A DNA stretch of 64,000 nucleotides from assembly GCA_019925095.2 (NCBI GenBank), contig CM034397.1, forward strand, positions 2,502,001-2,566,000. The letters are read 5' to 3'. A program made the position numbers and the translations under genes. The notes under the pieces were generated by a model. The model was not told where the DNA came from and made no database searches. It saw only the letters and a list, made by a program, of their open reading frames with translations. Positions 10,282 to 20,928 of the stretch are shown piece by piece (within the stretch, counting starts at the first letter, position 1; every line of letters begins with the position of its first letter). Origin of the DNA: Dendrolimus kikuchii (Eukaryota > Arthropoda > Insecta > Lepidoptera > Lasiocampidae).

Positions 10282-11016
10282 TAAAAACAATGTTACAATA
10301 GTTGAAAGACCAAAGTCTAGAAGTGAATTTAACGATGAAAAAATCTAAAGCCAAAATCATGACAAATAGGCAAAAGAATATGATAGAAGTGGACGATGAA
10401 AAGATAGAATTTGTAAATGAGTATACATTATTAGGACAAATAATTTCGTTTAAAGACCAAGTAGACGAAGAAACGGAAAAAAGAGTAACTAGTGGTTGGA
10501 ACTGATACTGGCCTTTGAAGGAAATTATGAAGTGTACTAAATTTCCCATTGCAGCGAAAAGAAGAGATTTTAACAGTTGCATATCAACATGCATATCAAC
10601 AACACACATGGCACTAGATACGACTATATATAAGTATAGATATAAGGCCAACACTGCACATGCACTTCCTCACAACACCTGCATGTAACAGATACACTCT
10701 ACATGAGTATAAGTTTAGTATTAAAATTAGAATAAATTAATATAATAAGTTATTCTTAAGGTACACCAAAACAGAAAAATGACTACATATAATGTCACAT
10801 ACACTAACAAAAACAAACAATAGGCGTGTACAGAGTCTCAAATTTTTCATAGAAATTAAGTATTAAAAAAGGGTACGGAACTCGAGTCCGTAGAGATATA
10901 TATAATAATAATAAAAAAACAGTTGCATATTGCCATGCGTAACTTATGGATGTCAAACTTGGGCTCTGTCACAAATAAACTTGGCGAAATTAAAAACTTG
11001 TCAACATGGGATGGAA
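10282..11016 (+). pseudogene. RTE-2 reverse transcriptase fragment, split by a retroposon
   Basis: The first part encodes a recognisable endonuclease/RT C-terminal region (KAKIMTNRQK, then EYTLLGQIISFKD) in the pattern seen in many insect RTE-type proteins. It has an in-frame TGA at about 10503 and is interrupted at 10585-10917. It resumes at 10931 with PCVTYGCQTWAL. Removing the insert and one copy of the 13-bp duplication restores a continuous reading frame across the junction. It ends where a SINE-A fragment starts at 11020. Different family from RTE-1. Confidence 0.75.
10585..10917 (+). mobile_element. 333-bp retroposon with A-rich tail inside RTE-2
   Basis: Precisely flanked by the 13-bp duplication 'aacagttgcatat' (10572-10584 and 10918-10930). 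Ends in (TAA)n plus A6, as expected for an element inserted by LINE machinery. No open frame and no clear A/B box. I do not recognise the family; 'gtacaccaaaaca' recalls LINE-J tails only weakly. Confidence 0.7.
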
Positions 11017-11019
11017 AAA

Positions 11020-11168
11020 CTCAAGGTTGTTATGGCGGCATACTCTAGACTAGGGGTGGTAACCATCGCGCAAATATCCTACCACCTGGCTGTGGGTTGT
11101 TTTGTCGCCTTTTACGACAGGCCGCCTGGCCGCAGGAAATTGTATTCTTTCTCCGTTCCTGCACGGAT
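11020..11168 (-). mobile_element. SINE-A, 3'-truncated
   Basis: Contains the 5' half of SINE-A in reverse ('ctcaaggttgttatgg' to 'ctttctccgttcctgcacgg'), lacking the poly(A) side. It abuts the RTE-2 fragment without a visible tail, so a deletion probably joined them. Confidence 0.75.
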
Positions 11169-11192
11169 AGAAGCAGCTTCGTATATAGTATA

Positions 11193-11520
11193 CTAGCTGA
11201 TGCCCGCGGCTTCATCCCCGTGGTGCGGTTTTTTAATTAATCCACAGGAACTCTTTAATTTTTCGGGATCAAAAGTATCTTATATGTTGACCAGGGATAT
11301 AAGCTACCACCATAATTTTTTTTATTTAAATCGGTCCAGCCGTTTCGGAGATTAGCCCGTACAAACAGATAGACAAACAGAGAAACAAAAAAATTGGAAA
11401 AAAAATCTAAATTAGTTCTATTTCACTTCTTAGATCCCCCTGAGTCGGTTTTTAGAAATTTTTTTTCATTGTACAGAAATCCGACCTCTACAGTTTCATT
11501 ATATATATTATATATATAGA
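11193..11520 (-). mobile_element. Helitron-like element
   Basis: Starts 'ctagctgatgcccgcggctt' and ends in a TA-rich stretch with 'atatatatagat', giving CTAG and TC termini on the - strand. Carries 'aaatcggtccagccgtttcg' and 'gtacaaacagatagacaaac', common Lepidopteran Helitron blocks. Confidence 0.6.
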
Positions 11521-12140
11521 TAATGTGTGTTTGTTTGCCGATTGTTATAAGATCCGTTAAGTAGATTCAGAGATATGAGTTATTTTTGTTTAAATATTGT
11601 TTAAGGTTCCATATATCAAAAACCAAAAACCTTGACGGTTACTACTCTTATTGAACACTTGATTATGCGTGAACTGACACGCACTTAGCCAATTATTTAT
11701 ACTTACAAGTATACAACTTAAATAAGACGAAACTGAAGTATAGGTACTCGTCATATCTCATGGCGTTATCTTAACTATAGTCAGTAGACAATGAAACTCA
11801 CTACCCTATTTAGATGGGAGATAGTTACTAATTTTATTGCTTAGGAAACTAATAAATTTCTTTTTTGTTTTCTGCAATGAAGGCTGTGTCTCTAATTTGT
11901 TTTAATTGCCAACAAATTTTAGCAAAAAATGGTTCAAGTTCCGCTGTTAATAAGTTCCGCTAAATGTTGAAATATTTTATGTATTTCGCCTGAAGGGATA
12001 TTCTGTTTTATGTCTGAGTTTAGGAATGCAACATCGTAATGTTAAATCCCAGTTGCGTTCGGATCGTCCACTTCAAAGTCCAAAGTCCGCTTCCTTACTT
12101 TTTCTTTTTTACTTCGCGCGATCTTCATAATCTCTTATAA
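11521..12140. other. No recognisable feature
   Basis: AT-rich DNA. Only small local repeats are visible (for example 'aaagtcc' doubled near 12073-12087). No open frame of note. Confidence 0.45.
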
Positions 12141-12452
12141 TTTTTTTTTATTGCAGGAGTTCAGCAGACAGGCAGGCGGCCCACTTGATGGAAAGCGGTT
12201 ACCACCACCTCTGGACGTTTGCTACAGCAAAGGTGCTACAAATGCGCTGCTGCTCTCTTAAGGGAGACTGGAACCTGGTCACTAATGCCGGAACACAACT
12301 CAAGGTTGTTATGGCGACATACTTTAGACCAGGGGTGGTAGCTATCTAGTCGGACAAATGCCCTACCACCAGGCTATGGGTTGTTTTGTCGCCTCTTACG
12401 ACAGGCCGCCCGGCCGCAGGAAATTGTATTCTTTCTCCGTTCCTGCACGGAT
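12141..12452 (-). mobile_element. SINE-A, full length
   Basis: Complete from the poly(T) at 12141 to 'ttcctgcacggat' at 12452. A weak 7-bp 'tataatt' match flanks it. Used here with 39656-39976 and 44920-45231 as a reference copy: about 310 bp, sense strand ending 'tgcaataaaa', no ORF. 'aggttccagtctccc' resembles a degenerate B box but no A box is clear. Confidence 0.85.
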
Positions 12453-12499
12453 ATATAATTAGTCTATATAGATAGGCTTTGTAATTAAGTCGTCTAAGT

Positions 12500-12700
12500 A
12501 AGTCTGCTCGCCTAGGTCGCTGAAATGCAGAGGTCTCGGATTTGATTCTTAGCATTATAAATGTCGTAATTCTACACTTTTAATGGAATGTACTTTGGGT
12601 CTGGACCACAGAATTGCCTGTTATATATTGGCTACGCATAACTTGCTTATATTGGAAATATACATACAATGTGTGTGTTTGTCTGTCCATGATTTTTTTT
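12500..12700 (+). mobile_element. SINE-B, degraded
   Basis: Head reads 'tcgcctaggtcgctgaaa...tcggatttgattctta' (decayed B box); the tail 'cttatattggaaatatacat' and 'tttgtctgtccatgat' match 40350-40425. From 12701 to 12932 nothing else is recognisable apart from a stray 'gggttcgat' at 12927. Confidence 0.6.
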
Positions 12701-12932
12701 AAATTATTTATTTAATTTTAGGAGAGCTTACAAAGTAATACATATCAGTTATAGTAAAGCAAGTATTATGTAAAAAAGAAATGCTGATAACCAGCCTACA
12801 CCTGTTGGTAACATACATACATACACGATTTTCAATGATAATACAGTTACTAAGCTTCTGGCTTTCCAAAAAAATCTTGAGCTCGTATTCGCTTGACCGA
12901 ATTTATACTAGTGCAGTACAGATCTGGGTTCG

Positions 12933-13132
12933 ATTTTTTTTTATTATTGCAGGAGATCAGCAGACAGACCGACATTTGCAACACCAAAGTTGCTACAAAT
13001 GCGCTGTTGCTCTCTTAAGGGCGACTGGAACCTGGTCACTAATGCCGGAACACAACTCAAGGTTGTTATGGCGACATACTTTAGACCAGGGGTGGTAGCC
13101 ATCCAGTCGGGCAAATGCCCTATCACCTGGCA
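12933..13132 (-). mobile_element. SINE-A, short form
   Basis: Poly(T)-led reverse copy that ends at 'taccacctgg' / 'tatcacctggcaa' instead of continuing to 'cctgcacgg'. This 5' limit recurs in four other copies. It lacks the stretch between 'cacaccaaa' and the usual 'ggaaagcgg' block, so it also has an internal deletion. Confidence 0.8.
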
Positions 13133-13197
13133 AATTTTACTACTATTTTGTTGAATAGTAGTAAAATTATAAATAGTATGTAAAATATAAATATTAA

Positions 13198-13342
13198 TCT
13201 AATATATAAAAATGTCGTGTTACGGTGTTTGTGGTCGAACTTCTCCGAAACGGCTTAACTGATTTTAATGATTTTTTTGTATGTTTGGTAAGTATGGTTT
13301 CTTTTATTTTTATGGCAGAATATCGTTTGCCGGGTCAGCTAG
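13198..13342 (+). mobile_element. Short Helitron-like element
   Basis: TCTAATATATAAAAATGTCG start and 'tttgccgggtcagctag' end followed by T; 145 bp, non-coding. Confidence 0.65.
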
Positions 13343-13359
13343 TATTATAATAACATATA

Positions 13360-13646
13360 ATAACAATCCATAAATGTCCCACTGCTGGGCTCAGGCCTCT
13401 CACTATAGGGGATCGGACAGTATACCCGCCACGCGTGTCCAAGGTGGCTTGGCAGGTTTGACACATCGGTTATCTCGATGTGTAGGTTGCATCACGATGT
13501 TTTCCTTCACCGTTATTAGCACGTGGTAATTGTAACAATATGTACATTAGGTCAGACAACTGCCTAAGCGGTGCATACGTTCCGGCTAGGATCGAGACCG
13601 CGCCCTCTGGGTTTCGGATGCACGCGCTAGCCATTACGCTACCACG
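13360..13646 (-). mobile_element. SINE-C, tRNA-derived SINE
   Basis: On the - strand it begins 'cgtggtagcgtaatgg' (A box TAGCGTAATGG) and then 'ggtctcgatcct', a B box with an inserted base. The body contains 'cgtgctaataacggtgaagg', 'tgtcaaacctgccaagcc' and 'gcccagcagtgggac', shared with 16239-16530 and 49907-50074. Confidence 0.75.
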
Positions 13647-13819
13647 ATTTCAAGAATACAGATTATTCAAGTGGGTAAACACAACTTCGAGAGGGAAGTC
13701 AGTTAGTTTGGGCGGCATACGGAAAGCTCCGTTAGGTCTTTACATCAACCATTCCGCAATGCTTGAAGAAGTCGAGCATTGTACAAAATAATATTAGAAT
13801 TCCATAATCACTTTTCTAT

Positions 13820-14166
13820 ACCGAAGTAAGAAAGAGAATTAGTTTGAAAGAGAGTGTCGGGGTGAAGGTAAGGAAGGGAATGCTCCGGTGGTTCGGGCAT
13901 GTGGAAAGAATGACTAAACAGATATACAATGCAAAAGTGGATGGATGCAGAAGTCGTGGAACGCCACGGCACACCTTCCATGATCAAATTGATCGTGTAC
14001 TAGCAGAAGGTGATGTCAGTTGCCTTAAGAACAGACGAGCGTGCATGACAAGAGTTATGAATGTCAAAGAAGCAAGTGAGGTGTGTAAGAATAAGCCTGA
14101 ATAGCGCTCTGTTGCTCGTGCCTACCCCGCAAGGGAACTGGCGTGAAGTTATGTATGTATGTATGT
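13820..14166 (+). mobile_element. RTE-1 LINE fragment
   Basis: Encodes [16 protein letters not shown] onward; a premature TAG truncates the frame at 14102 before the usual RELA terminus. Perfect 10-bp duplication 'acttttctat' at 13810-13819 and 14167-14176. (ATGT)n tail. Confidence 0.85.
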
Positions 14167-14176
14167 ACTTTTCTAT

Positions 14177-14891
14177 TGACAGAAGAGGGACAAATAAAAA
14201 CCAAGTACAACTGTAAAACCAATGATTAAGTTATCACTAAGAGTAAATTTCTATTAACTAACTCTGAGTGTGGCAAAGGCCACTTCTTAAATCCTTTAAC
14301 AAGAACTACATATAATCGTGTAAGTAAAATCAACTTTGTAGTCACAATTTTAAGGTTTGTTTTTCTTAGAATATGCGTATAATAGCCAAAAAAATGTCAC
14401 AGCAAACGCTCGTTTCAACCATTTTGTAAGGCATTTATCGATTGTGTAGACAACATAAATTTGGTTTTATTGCCGTTTGACTACAATGGTCAGCATTTAA
14501 CACCTTAATGTGACAGTTTTCTTATGACTTTATTAAAATCGGTCAAGTAGTTGTCTCGTCGCCTATGGGGAAAAGTGATAAACCGTGTTTCGGGTAGCTT
14601 TTGTATTTTAGAACGAAAAGAAATGTATGTCTTATCTGTAAGTGATAGTTCTTAGAACCTTTTGCATTGTTTTAATGTTGGTAAAGTTTATTACCAACCT
14701 TATCAGGATAGGTGTCTTGACGTGACAAACCTCTAGTTTCTAAAGATAGCTAAGGATTTTTTTTTATCAAATGTATCTTCTTATCCATGTTAGTATTTCA
14801 GGTTTTTATTTATATTCAAAGATTTTATAATTTGTAAAAAATATAATTTTATAAAAACATTCTGTAAAAAATATAAATTATTATATTAATA
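14177..14891. other. No recognisable feature
   Basis: AT-rich, no open frame of interest, no match to other families in the window. Confidence 0.45.
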
Positions 14892-15231
14892 CTAGCGCGC
14901 GACACCCAGGCAGACGTTGTTCTGCTCTGAAAAAATAAAAATCTAGGATCCGATCCCAGCGCCACCTACCGGCTCCAATTGTGGATTTAAACCATCCGAG
15001 GACCCACTCAAACACACAAAAACAAAATCACCGAAATCGCTCCAGGTGATTAGGAGGATTCTAGAACCCGATCTCAGCGCCACCTACCGGTTCCAACGGG
15101 ATAAAAAGTATCCTATGTCCGTTTCCTGGTTCTAAGCTACCTCCCCTGCAGTTTTCAGCCAAATCGGTACTGCCGTTCTTGAGTTATAAATAGTGTAACT
15201 AACACAACTTTCTTTTATATATATATATAGA
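14892..15231 (-). mobile_element. Helitron-like element, complete ends
   Basis: CTAG at 14892 and TC-type end in 'atatatatagatt' at 15231 on the - strand. Body carries two 'agcgccacctaccggttcca'-type modules, as in 4703-5032. Confidence 0.7.
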
Positions 15232-15465
15232 TTACTTGTACAGAGTTATGACTTAAAATGCAAATTCAAAAGTTTTTATTCAAAATAAGTTCCACTGTAG
15301 ACCACTTTTTGAAGGTCATACATATAAAATAAAATTTAAATATACTTCCTATTCTATGTACACCGCTTCGCAATGTGCTATCGTTGTTCAAAGTCAAAGC
15401 GCCAAGAAACTCCCCAGCAACACGTCTAGCTAAAAAAGACTTTTTCATCATAATTATTTATATAT

Positions 15466-15943
15466 TGTTACGAGTGCGGGACTCGGATTAAAAATGCCGT
15501 TGGAATTACTATAGAATTTATTAGAACTATACAAACATGTATAACACAGGTACAAATATAACTGAACACAATCAGTTCAAACGTAATGCGCGATTCAATA
15601 ACACGCGCAAAGTCCGTCACTATATAGGTTATCGAATGTACACAAGTCTCGCCTTGATCGTGGTTCTCGCTAGACTGCCTCATCTCTCCATCCTGCCGTC
15701 GTTTTATACTTTACAAATACAAGTGTCCCCGCCCGTATCGTCGACTAATTTCCTAGAAATCGTAATCCGCACACCTGGTTAATTATACCTGCAAGCGGTC
15801 ATAAACGAGTACAATAGGCTGTTCTCCACAATAACCAGTAAACAAAAGAAGACAATCATAAAGGTATTACATTTGGTTCAAATGCCGACAGGTAATAGCG
15901 TGCTTCGTGGAATTTGTCTTTGTCGGGGGGGTAAGTTGTAACA
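15466..15943 (-). mobile_element. LTR-E solo LTR
   Basis: Ends TGTTACGAG...TTGTAACA (TG...CA rule) with the 4-bp duplication ATAT on both sides (15462-15465, 15944-15947). In - orientation it has a TATA box ('gtataaaacgacg') followed by an AATAAA signal near the far end, the expected LTR order U3-R-U5. No internal retrotransposon sequence remains, so it likely arose by LTR-LTR recombination. Inserted inside repeat Z. Confidence 0.75.
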
Positions 15944-16238
15944 ATATTATCTCAGGCTCTTTGTTATCACATATAATAAAATAATAATAATAATAATAGA
16001 AGTTAGATAGAAGTTGTATTACAATTACTTTTGGAATAATGAATGGAGTTATAACAAACATCAAAACATTGTTACCGTCGCAGTAATGATTTACTAAGAA
16101 TTCATACTGCGACAAATCTCCATAGATTCCTTACATGTCATGCAAAATATGAACGTTATACAGAAGATAGTATAAAAGGCTGGAGCGAGCAGCTATGTAC
16201 ATGCAGTTTAGCCATTTAAATATTCTTCAATAGTGTAG

Positions 16239-16530
16239 ATAATAGCAGCCCATATATGGCCCACTGCTGGGCTCGGGCCTCCTCCTCATAGGGGAACGGA
16301 CAGTATACCCACCATGCTTGTCCAAGGCGGCTTGGCAGGTTTGACACATCGGTTATCTTGATGTGCAGGTTGCATCACGATGTTTTCCTTCACCGTTATT
16401 AGCACGTGGTAATTGTAATGATATGCACATTAGGTCAGAAAACTACCTAAGTGGTGCATGTGTTCCGGCCAGGATCGAACCCGCGCCCTTTGAGTTTGGG
16501 ACGCGTGCGCTTGCCATTACGCTACCACGA
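16239..16530 (-). mobile_element. SINE-C, complete with duplication
   Basis: 292 bp flanked by a perfect 11-bp duplication 'caatagtgtag' (16228-16238, 16531-16541). On the - strand an A box TAGCGTAATGG (complement of 16514-16524) and a B box GGGTTCGATCC (complement of 16472-16482) are intact, so it is a tRNA-derived, pol III-type SINE. Tail side is 'tatatgggctgctatta', without poly(A). Confidence 0.85.
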
Positions 16531-16747
16531 CAATAGTGTAGCATTCCTTTACTAAGCAAGATACTTTTCAATTAGCTTTAAATTTACTGAAGGTCAGATT
16601 CAGCCTTTCTTCTCTTCTCTCCTTTGAACAGCGATAAAACATTGCGAAGCGGTGTACATAGTATAGGAAGTAGATTTAAATCTTGACTTACATGTATGAC
16701 TTTCAAAAAGTGTTCTCCAGTGGAACTTATTTTGTTTTTTTTTTAAT

Positions 16748-16982
16748 ATTTTTTTTTATTGCAGGAGTTTAGCAGACAGGCAGACGGCCCACTTGATGGA
16801 AAGCGGTTAACATCGCTTATGGAGATTTGCCACACCAAAGGTGCTACAAATGCTGCTGCTCTTTTACGGCAGACTGGAACCGGGTAACTAATGCAGGAAC
16901 ACAACTCAAGGTTGTTATGGCGACATACTCTAGACCAGGGGTGGTAGCCATCCAGTCGGGCAAATTTCCTACCACCTGGCAA
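16748..16982 (-). mobile_element. SINE-A, short form
   Basis: Poly(T) start, then SINE-A 3' sequence, stopping at 'taccacctggcaaaaa', the shared short-form boundary. It abuts the right arm of repeat Z. Confidence 0.8.
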
Positions 16983-17339
16983 AAACCAGGCAAACCTGGT
17001 TATGCATGGCAGAATGCAGAAGTTAAATACGCGTCTTTTTATTGCAAGTTTTACTTAAACTTAATTATCCTTTAAGTTAATTACCACTTAAAAACCTCTA
17101 TGAGTGTTACAGTTTCAGTTGACCTGGGTCCATTTTTTGCCACAAGCACTTCTAAATAAAATCATAAATTTCGTCATGGTTTTGCGGACGGTAGCAAAAA
17201 ATCACACCCAGCCCGAGGCGTGGCATGGTCGATTTATGGCTACATTTTATGGGGAATTCTGACCATAGCTACAATGTTATGCCCAGGTTAATGCGGTGCA
17301 TATAAAGTTCATAACTACCTAAATGGTGCATGCTGTTAA

Positions 17340-17575
17340 TCCGTGCAGGAACTGTCGTAAGCGGCGAAAAGACTACCTATAGCATTTACCCGACTGGATG
17401 GCTACCACCCCTGGTCTAGAGTATGCCGCCATAACAATCTTGAGTTGCTTCCGGCATTAGTGGCCAGGTTCCAGTCTCCCTTTAGAGAAGGGCAGCATAT
17501 TGGTAGCATCTTTGGTGTCACAAATGTTCATAGACCGCTTTAAATCAGGTGGGCCGTCTTCCTGTATACGAAGAC
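17340..17575 (+). mobile_element. SINE-A, degraded full-length form
   Basis: Starts 'tccgtgcaggaact' and carries decayed versions of all main blocks ('cgactggatggctaccaccc', 'gttccagtctccc'); the tail is lost near 'cctgtatac'. Confidence 0.7.
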
Positions 17576-18349
17576 ACTTAATACATCAGAAGAGGTTGTA
17601 TGGACTATGTTCCTTTGCCTGCCTTTGTGGCGAATTGTGCTACTGCTGATAAGAAACACGGTATTATTTTATCAGAGAGCCTAAAGAGGTTGCTCTCACC
17701 GATTCATATGATGAACACGACAAGTAACAATATAAAGTGGAACTTTGTACTGTCTTACAACTATCAGTAAATCTAGACACGTCAATTATTCTTCAAGTGC
17801 GACCGCTTTAGGCCCTCTAGATATATAAAGTCAATTTGGCACGTATAAAGCCAATACAGACAACATATAAGAGTTATAATTAACTAAAATGGCAGCCATT
17901 AGCATTTATTTCAAAATTGGAATAAATCCATAGACTGCGAAGGCGGATACCGCCCATAGACTTCTCATTTTTTTTCTAATGCATATTTTGATGTTTAGCA
18001 ACCACATAATAACTGGTTGTATGTATGACGTATAATTAAAAAGATATTTAATGCAAAAGCTCAATAGAGCGATAAATCGATGATCGTGAATGATCTATTG
18101 TAGCTCTTAGCCTTTTGTGTGTGGTAAATCACTGTTGTGAGAAAATATTTTTAAGAATTTGAAATGTTTTGATTTTATATGTTTGAATAACTAAGCTCTG
18201 TGGTTTAGAGGTGTATGCATTTATGTACCATTTGATAAATTTAATTATATTTCTTATTACTAAAAAAAGTGTTCTTTATTATTAATTACATATAATTTCT
18301 TACACTAAAATATTATAAAGTAATACAATAAAGAAAACTAAATTTAGTT
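17576..18349. other. No recognisable feature
   Basis: AT-rich, without long frames or shared repeats. Confidence 0.45.
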
Positions 18350-18353
18350 ATAT

Positions 18354-18821
18354 TGTTACGAGTTAGCGGGACTCGAATTAAAATACCGTTAGAATTATTA
18401 TAGAGTTTATTAGAACTATACAAACACGTATAACACAGATACAAATATAACTGAACACAACCAGTGCAAACGTAATGCACGATTCAATAACACGCGCAAA
18501 GTCCGTCACTAAATAGATTACCGAATGTACACAAGTCTTGCCTCGCGGCTGGTTATCGCTCGACTCCCTCATCCCTCCATTGGGGCATTGCTTTATACTG
18601 TACAAATACAATATGTCTGGTCGACCATGTGGACTGAATTTCCTAGAATCATACCTGGCTAATGACTACCAAAAAATATTACAATACACAATGGGTTGTT
18701 TTTCTAATCACAAATTTTAAACACAAAGTAAACAAAAGAAGTCCAAATGCCGCAAAGGTAATAAAACGTCTACAGGTATGCAGGTGTGAATTTGTCTTTT
18801 GTCGGCGCTCAGGTCGTAACA
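18354..18821 (-). mobile_element. LTR-E solo LTR
   Basis: 468 bp, TGTTACGAG...TCGTAACA, with ATAT duplications at 18350-18353 and 18822-18825. TATA ('gtataaagcaatg') and AATAAA signals on the - strand as in 15466-15943. Confidence 0.75.
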
Positions 18822-18951
18822 ATATTATAATAGCTTTTAATACAAACCAAGTTTCGAAAAATATCATCTTTAACATGTAATCAAATTCTTATGCCTGATT
18901 TATATTTGTATTAGTGAAGAAATGAGTTAACTTACGAGACTGGCCAGTTAA

Positions 18952-19032
18952 GTCCTTATCAGCGTTTGGACGAACATTACTTAATCGTCCACTTACTACT
19001 TAATTGGTGTCCAAACAATTATAAGGATTTAC
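18952..19032. repeat. Imperfect inverted repeat
   Basis: 'aagtccttat....gtttggac' (18952-18973) pairs with 'gtccaaac....ataaggattt' (19011-19032), 17 of 22 positions, loop 37 nt. The surrounding 18826-19103 has no other content I recognise. Confidence 0.5.
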
Positions 19033-19103
19033 CAAGTTTAACAAGTTCGCTTCTTGACTAATTAACCGATACAAGTGTCTTACTGCTATTTGGTCTTTTT
19101 TAA

Positions 19104-19228
19104 CCGACTTCAAAAAGGAGGGTCTTAATTCGTCTGTACGTTGCTTTTTTTTGTATGTTTGTTACTCGATTTCTCCGTCAATTGTGAATCGATTTTCAAA
19201 AAAATGTTTTAATCGAAATGCTTAAAAA
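19104..19228 (-). repeat. Repeat V, terminal part
   Basis: 'taaccgacttcaaaaaggag' is the complement of the end of the V copies at 9340-9498 and 53150-53302; the body has diverged. It abuts a Helitron-like element. Confidence 0.5.
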
Positions 19229-19670
19229 GCCCCGGCAGACGTTATCCTGCTCTAAAAAAATAAAAAATTAGGACCCGTTCCCAGCGCCACCTACCGGTTC
19301 CGATTGTGGATTTAAACCATCCGGGGACCCACTCAAACACACAAAAACAAAATCTACAAAATCGGTCCAGGTGATTAGGAGGACTCTAGAACCCGATCTC
19401 AGCGCCACCTACCGATTCTAATTGCGAATCTAACCTATCCGGAAACCCACTCACACACACAAAAACAAAATCACCAAACTCGGTCCAAGTGATTAAGAGG
19501 ATTCTAGAACCCGATCTCAGCGCTACCTACCGGTTCCAACGGGATAAAAAGTATCCTATGTCCGTCTCCTGGTTCTAAGCTACCTCCCCACCAATTTTCA
19601 GCCAAATCGGGTCAGCCGTTCTTGAGTTATAAATAGTATTACTAACACGACTTTCTTATATATATATAGA
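19229..19670 (-). mobile_element. Helitron-like element with extra internal module
   Basis: Same family as 14892-15231 but with three 'agcgccacctaccg'-type modules, i.e. one additional tandem ~120-bp unit. The 3' end reads 'aagccccggcagac' without CTAG; the other end is 'tatatatatagatat'. Confidence 0.65.
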
Positions 19671-19710
19671 TATACTTATTTATGTTCACTTTAAATATTT
19701 TATAGTAGTA

Positions 19711-19913
19711 CTAGCTGTCCCGGCAGACGTTGTTCTGCGCTGAAGAAATAAAATTTAGAACCCGAATGCAGCGCCACCTACCGGGTCCAATTGTGAATCT
19801 AAATCATCCTCGAATTCACTTGAAAACACATAAAAAAATTCATTCAAATCGGTCCAGCCGTTTAGGAGGAGTTCGCTGTCAACACACGTACAGAAGAATT
19901 ATATATATAAAGA
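19711..19913 (-). mobile_element. Helitron-like element, one-module form
   Basis: CTAG at 19711, 'ctgtcccggcagacgttgtt', one 'gccacctaccgggtcc' module, 'aaatcggtccagccgtttag', TA-rich end with 'aaaga' at 19913. With its neighbours it shows one-, two- and three-module forms of the family. Confidence 0.65.
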
Positions 19914-20171
19914 TATATCCGTGGCTGGCGGGAATACATTGATATCTCGACATACATAAAATTTAGAACCCGATTAGACGCTTCCTACGCCTATCGGTTT
20001 CCATAGGAAAAATCTTGACAATCCTCGATATCCATAACTGAACACACAGGATTTTTCCTTTGGTAATAATAGAATAATACGATTTATCATTACTAGTCGA
20101 ACTTTAAAATAGCGCCCCTGTAAAATTGACATTTTGAACATGTCAACATATTCACGCCAGCCACGGATATA
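19914..20171. mobile_element. MITE with ~23-bp inverted termini and TA flanks
   Basis: 'tatatccgtggctggcggga' at 19914 and its complement 'tcacgccagccacggatata' ending at 20171 form a ~23-bp inverted repeat with one or two mismatches. A TA duplication fits a Tc1/mariner-mobilised MITE (inference). The 70-codon open frame inside on the - strand is not convincing. Confidence 0.7.
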
Positions 20172-20795
20172 ATAATTATAATACACCCGAAGTATCCTAA
20201 AAGTACAGTAGTAAGACTGTAGTAGTAGAGTAGTAAGACTGTTGATATATTAGTATATTTTTATTTAATCACTAGTCACAGGAAGTCGTAATAAATAAAC
20301 GAGACAAAAATTATTATTCGACCGCAAAATGATGGCGTAAAATTAAATTATATTAGTAAGAAAGTTCTTGCAAAAAATGGTCGAGTTGTCATCAAATGGC
20401 TATCATTGGCAAAGGGACTTGACGAGGGTTACTTAACCAAATGTGATGCTATTCGTGTAATCGTTTTTTTTTATAATCAGAAAACTCAAAGAGAGTTAGC
20501 TGATGGTAAGTGGACACGGATTCTGTTTTGTTAACTATTTTATAACCACATTTTTGATTATGTACTTCTCATTTTCCAAAACCTATACGAACATCATATA
20601 TGCGAAAGTTTGGACGGATGTTTATTGCTGAAATTAAATCAAATAATTGATTGCATAAAAACATGGCTGTACAAATAGGTCTTGTTATTTTATACTGATC
20701 ACGCTTTTTGCCGGTTGGGCGTACAATTTTTTGAAACTTATATTATACTAGCTTCTGTCCGCGTGGAATGGTAAAAAAAAGTAAGTTAAAAAAAA
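20172..20795. other. No recognisable feature
   Basis: AT-rich; a Helitron-like scrap 'actagcttctgtccgcgtgg' sits at 20749-20768. Nothing else is recognised. Confidence 0.45.
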
Positions 20796-20928
20796 CAACA
20801 ACAATACTCTTTATTGTACACCAAGTTAAAACAGTATCACATTTACATATGTTAGTATTAGGTAGGTAGTACAATGGGCGGCCTTATTGCTTAAAGCAAT
20901 CATCTTCCAGGCAACCTTTGGATGAACA
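20796..20928 (-). mobile_element. LINE-J 3' tail, left part (outermost nest layer)
   Basis: Carries 'actctttattgtacacca', 'gggcggccttattgc', the stem-loop 'attgcttaaagcaat' (20886-20900) and 'ttccaggcaacc', as in 40884-41050. Split by RTE-1: the 13-bp duplication 'ctttggatgaaca' lies at 20916-20928 and 28686-28698. Confidence 0.75.

Larger units (their letters stand above)
15282..16733. mobile_element. Repeat Z: foldback-like element with 112-bp inverted arms
   Basis: Left arm 15282-15393 and right arm 16622-16733 are inverted copies of exactly equal length (112 bp) with about 13 mismatches by eye, i.e. near 88% identity. Between them lie a solo LTR (15466-15943) and a SINE-C (16239-16530); without these the element is about 680 bp. 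Long equal arms suggest a non-autonomous DNA transposon. Partial relatives lie at 3405-3507, 4455-4600 and 61340-61690. No coding frame survives. Confidence 0.65.

Noticed and set aside
16472..16524. A tRNA gene
   Set aside because: A and B boxes are present but the cloverleaf is not, and the sequence is repeated with a SINE body and target duplication, so it is a tRNA-derived SINE.
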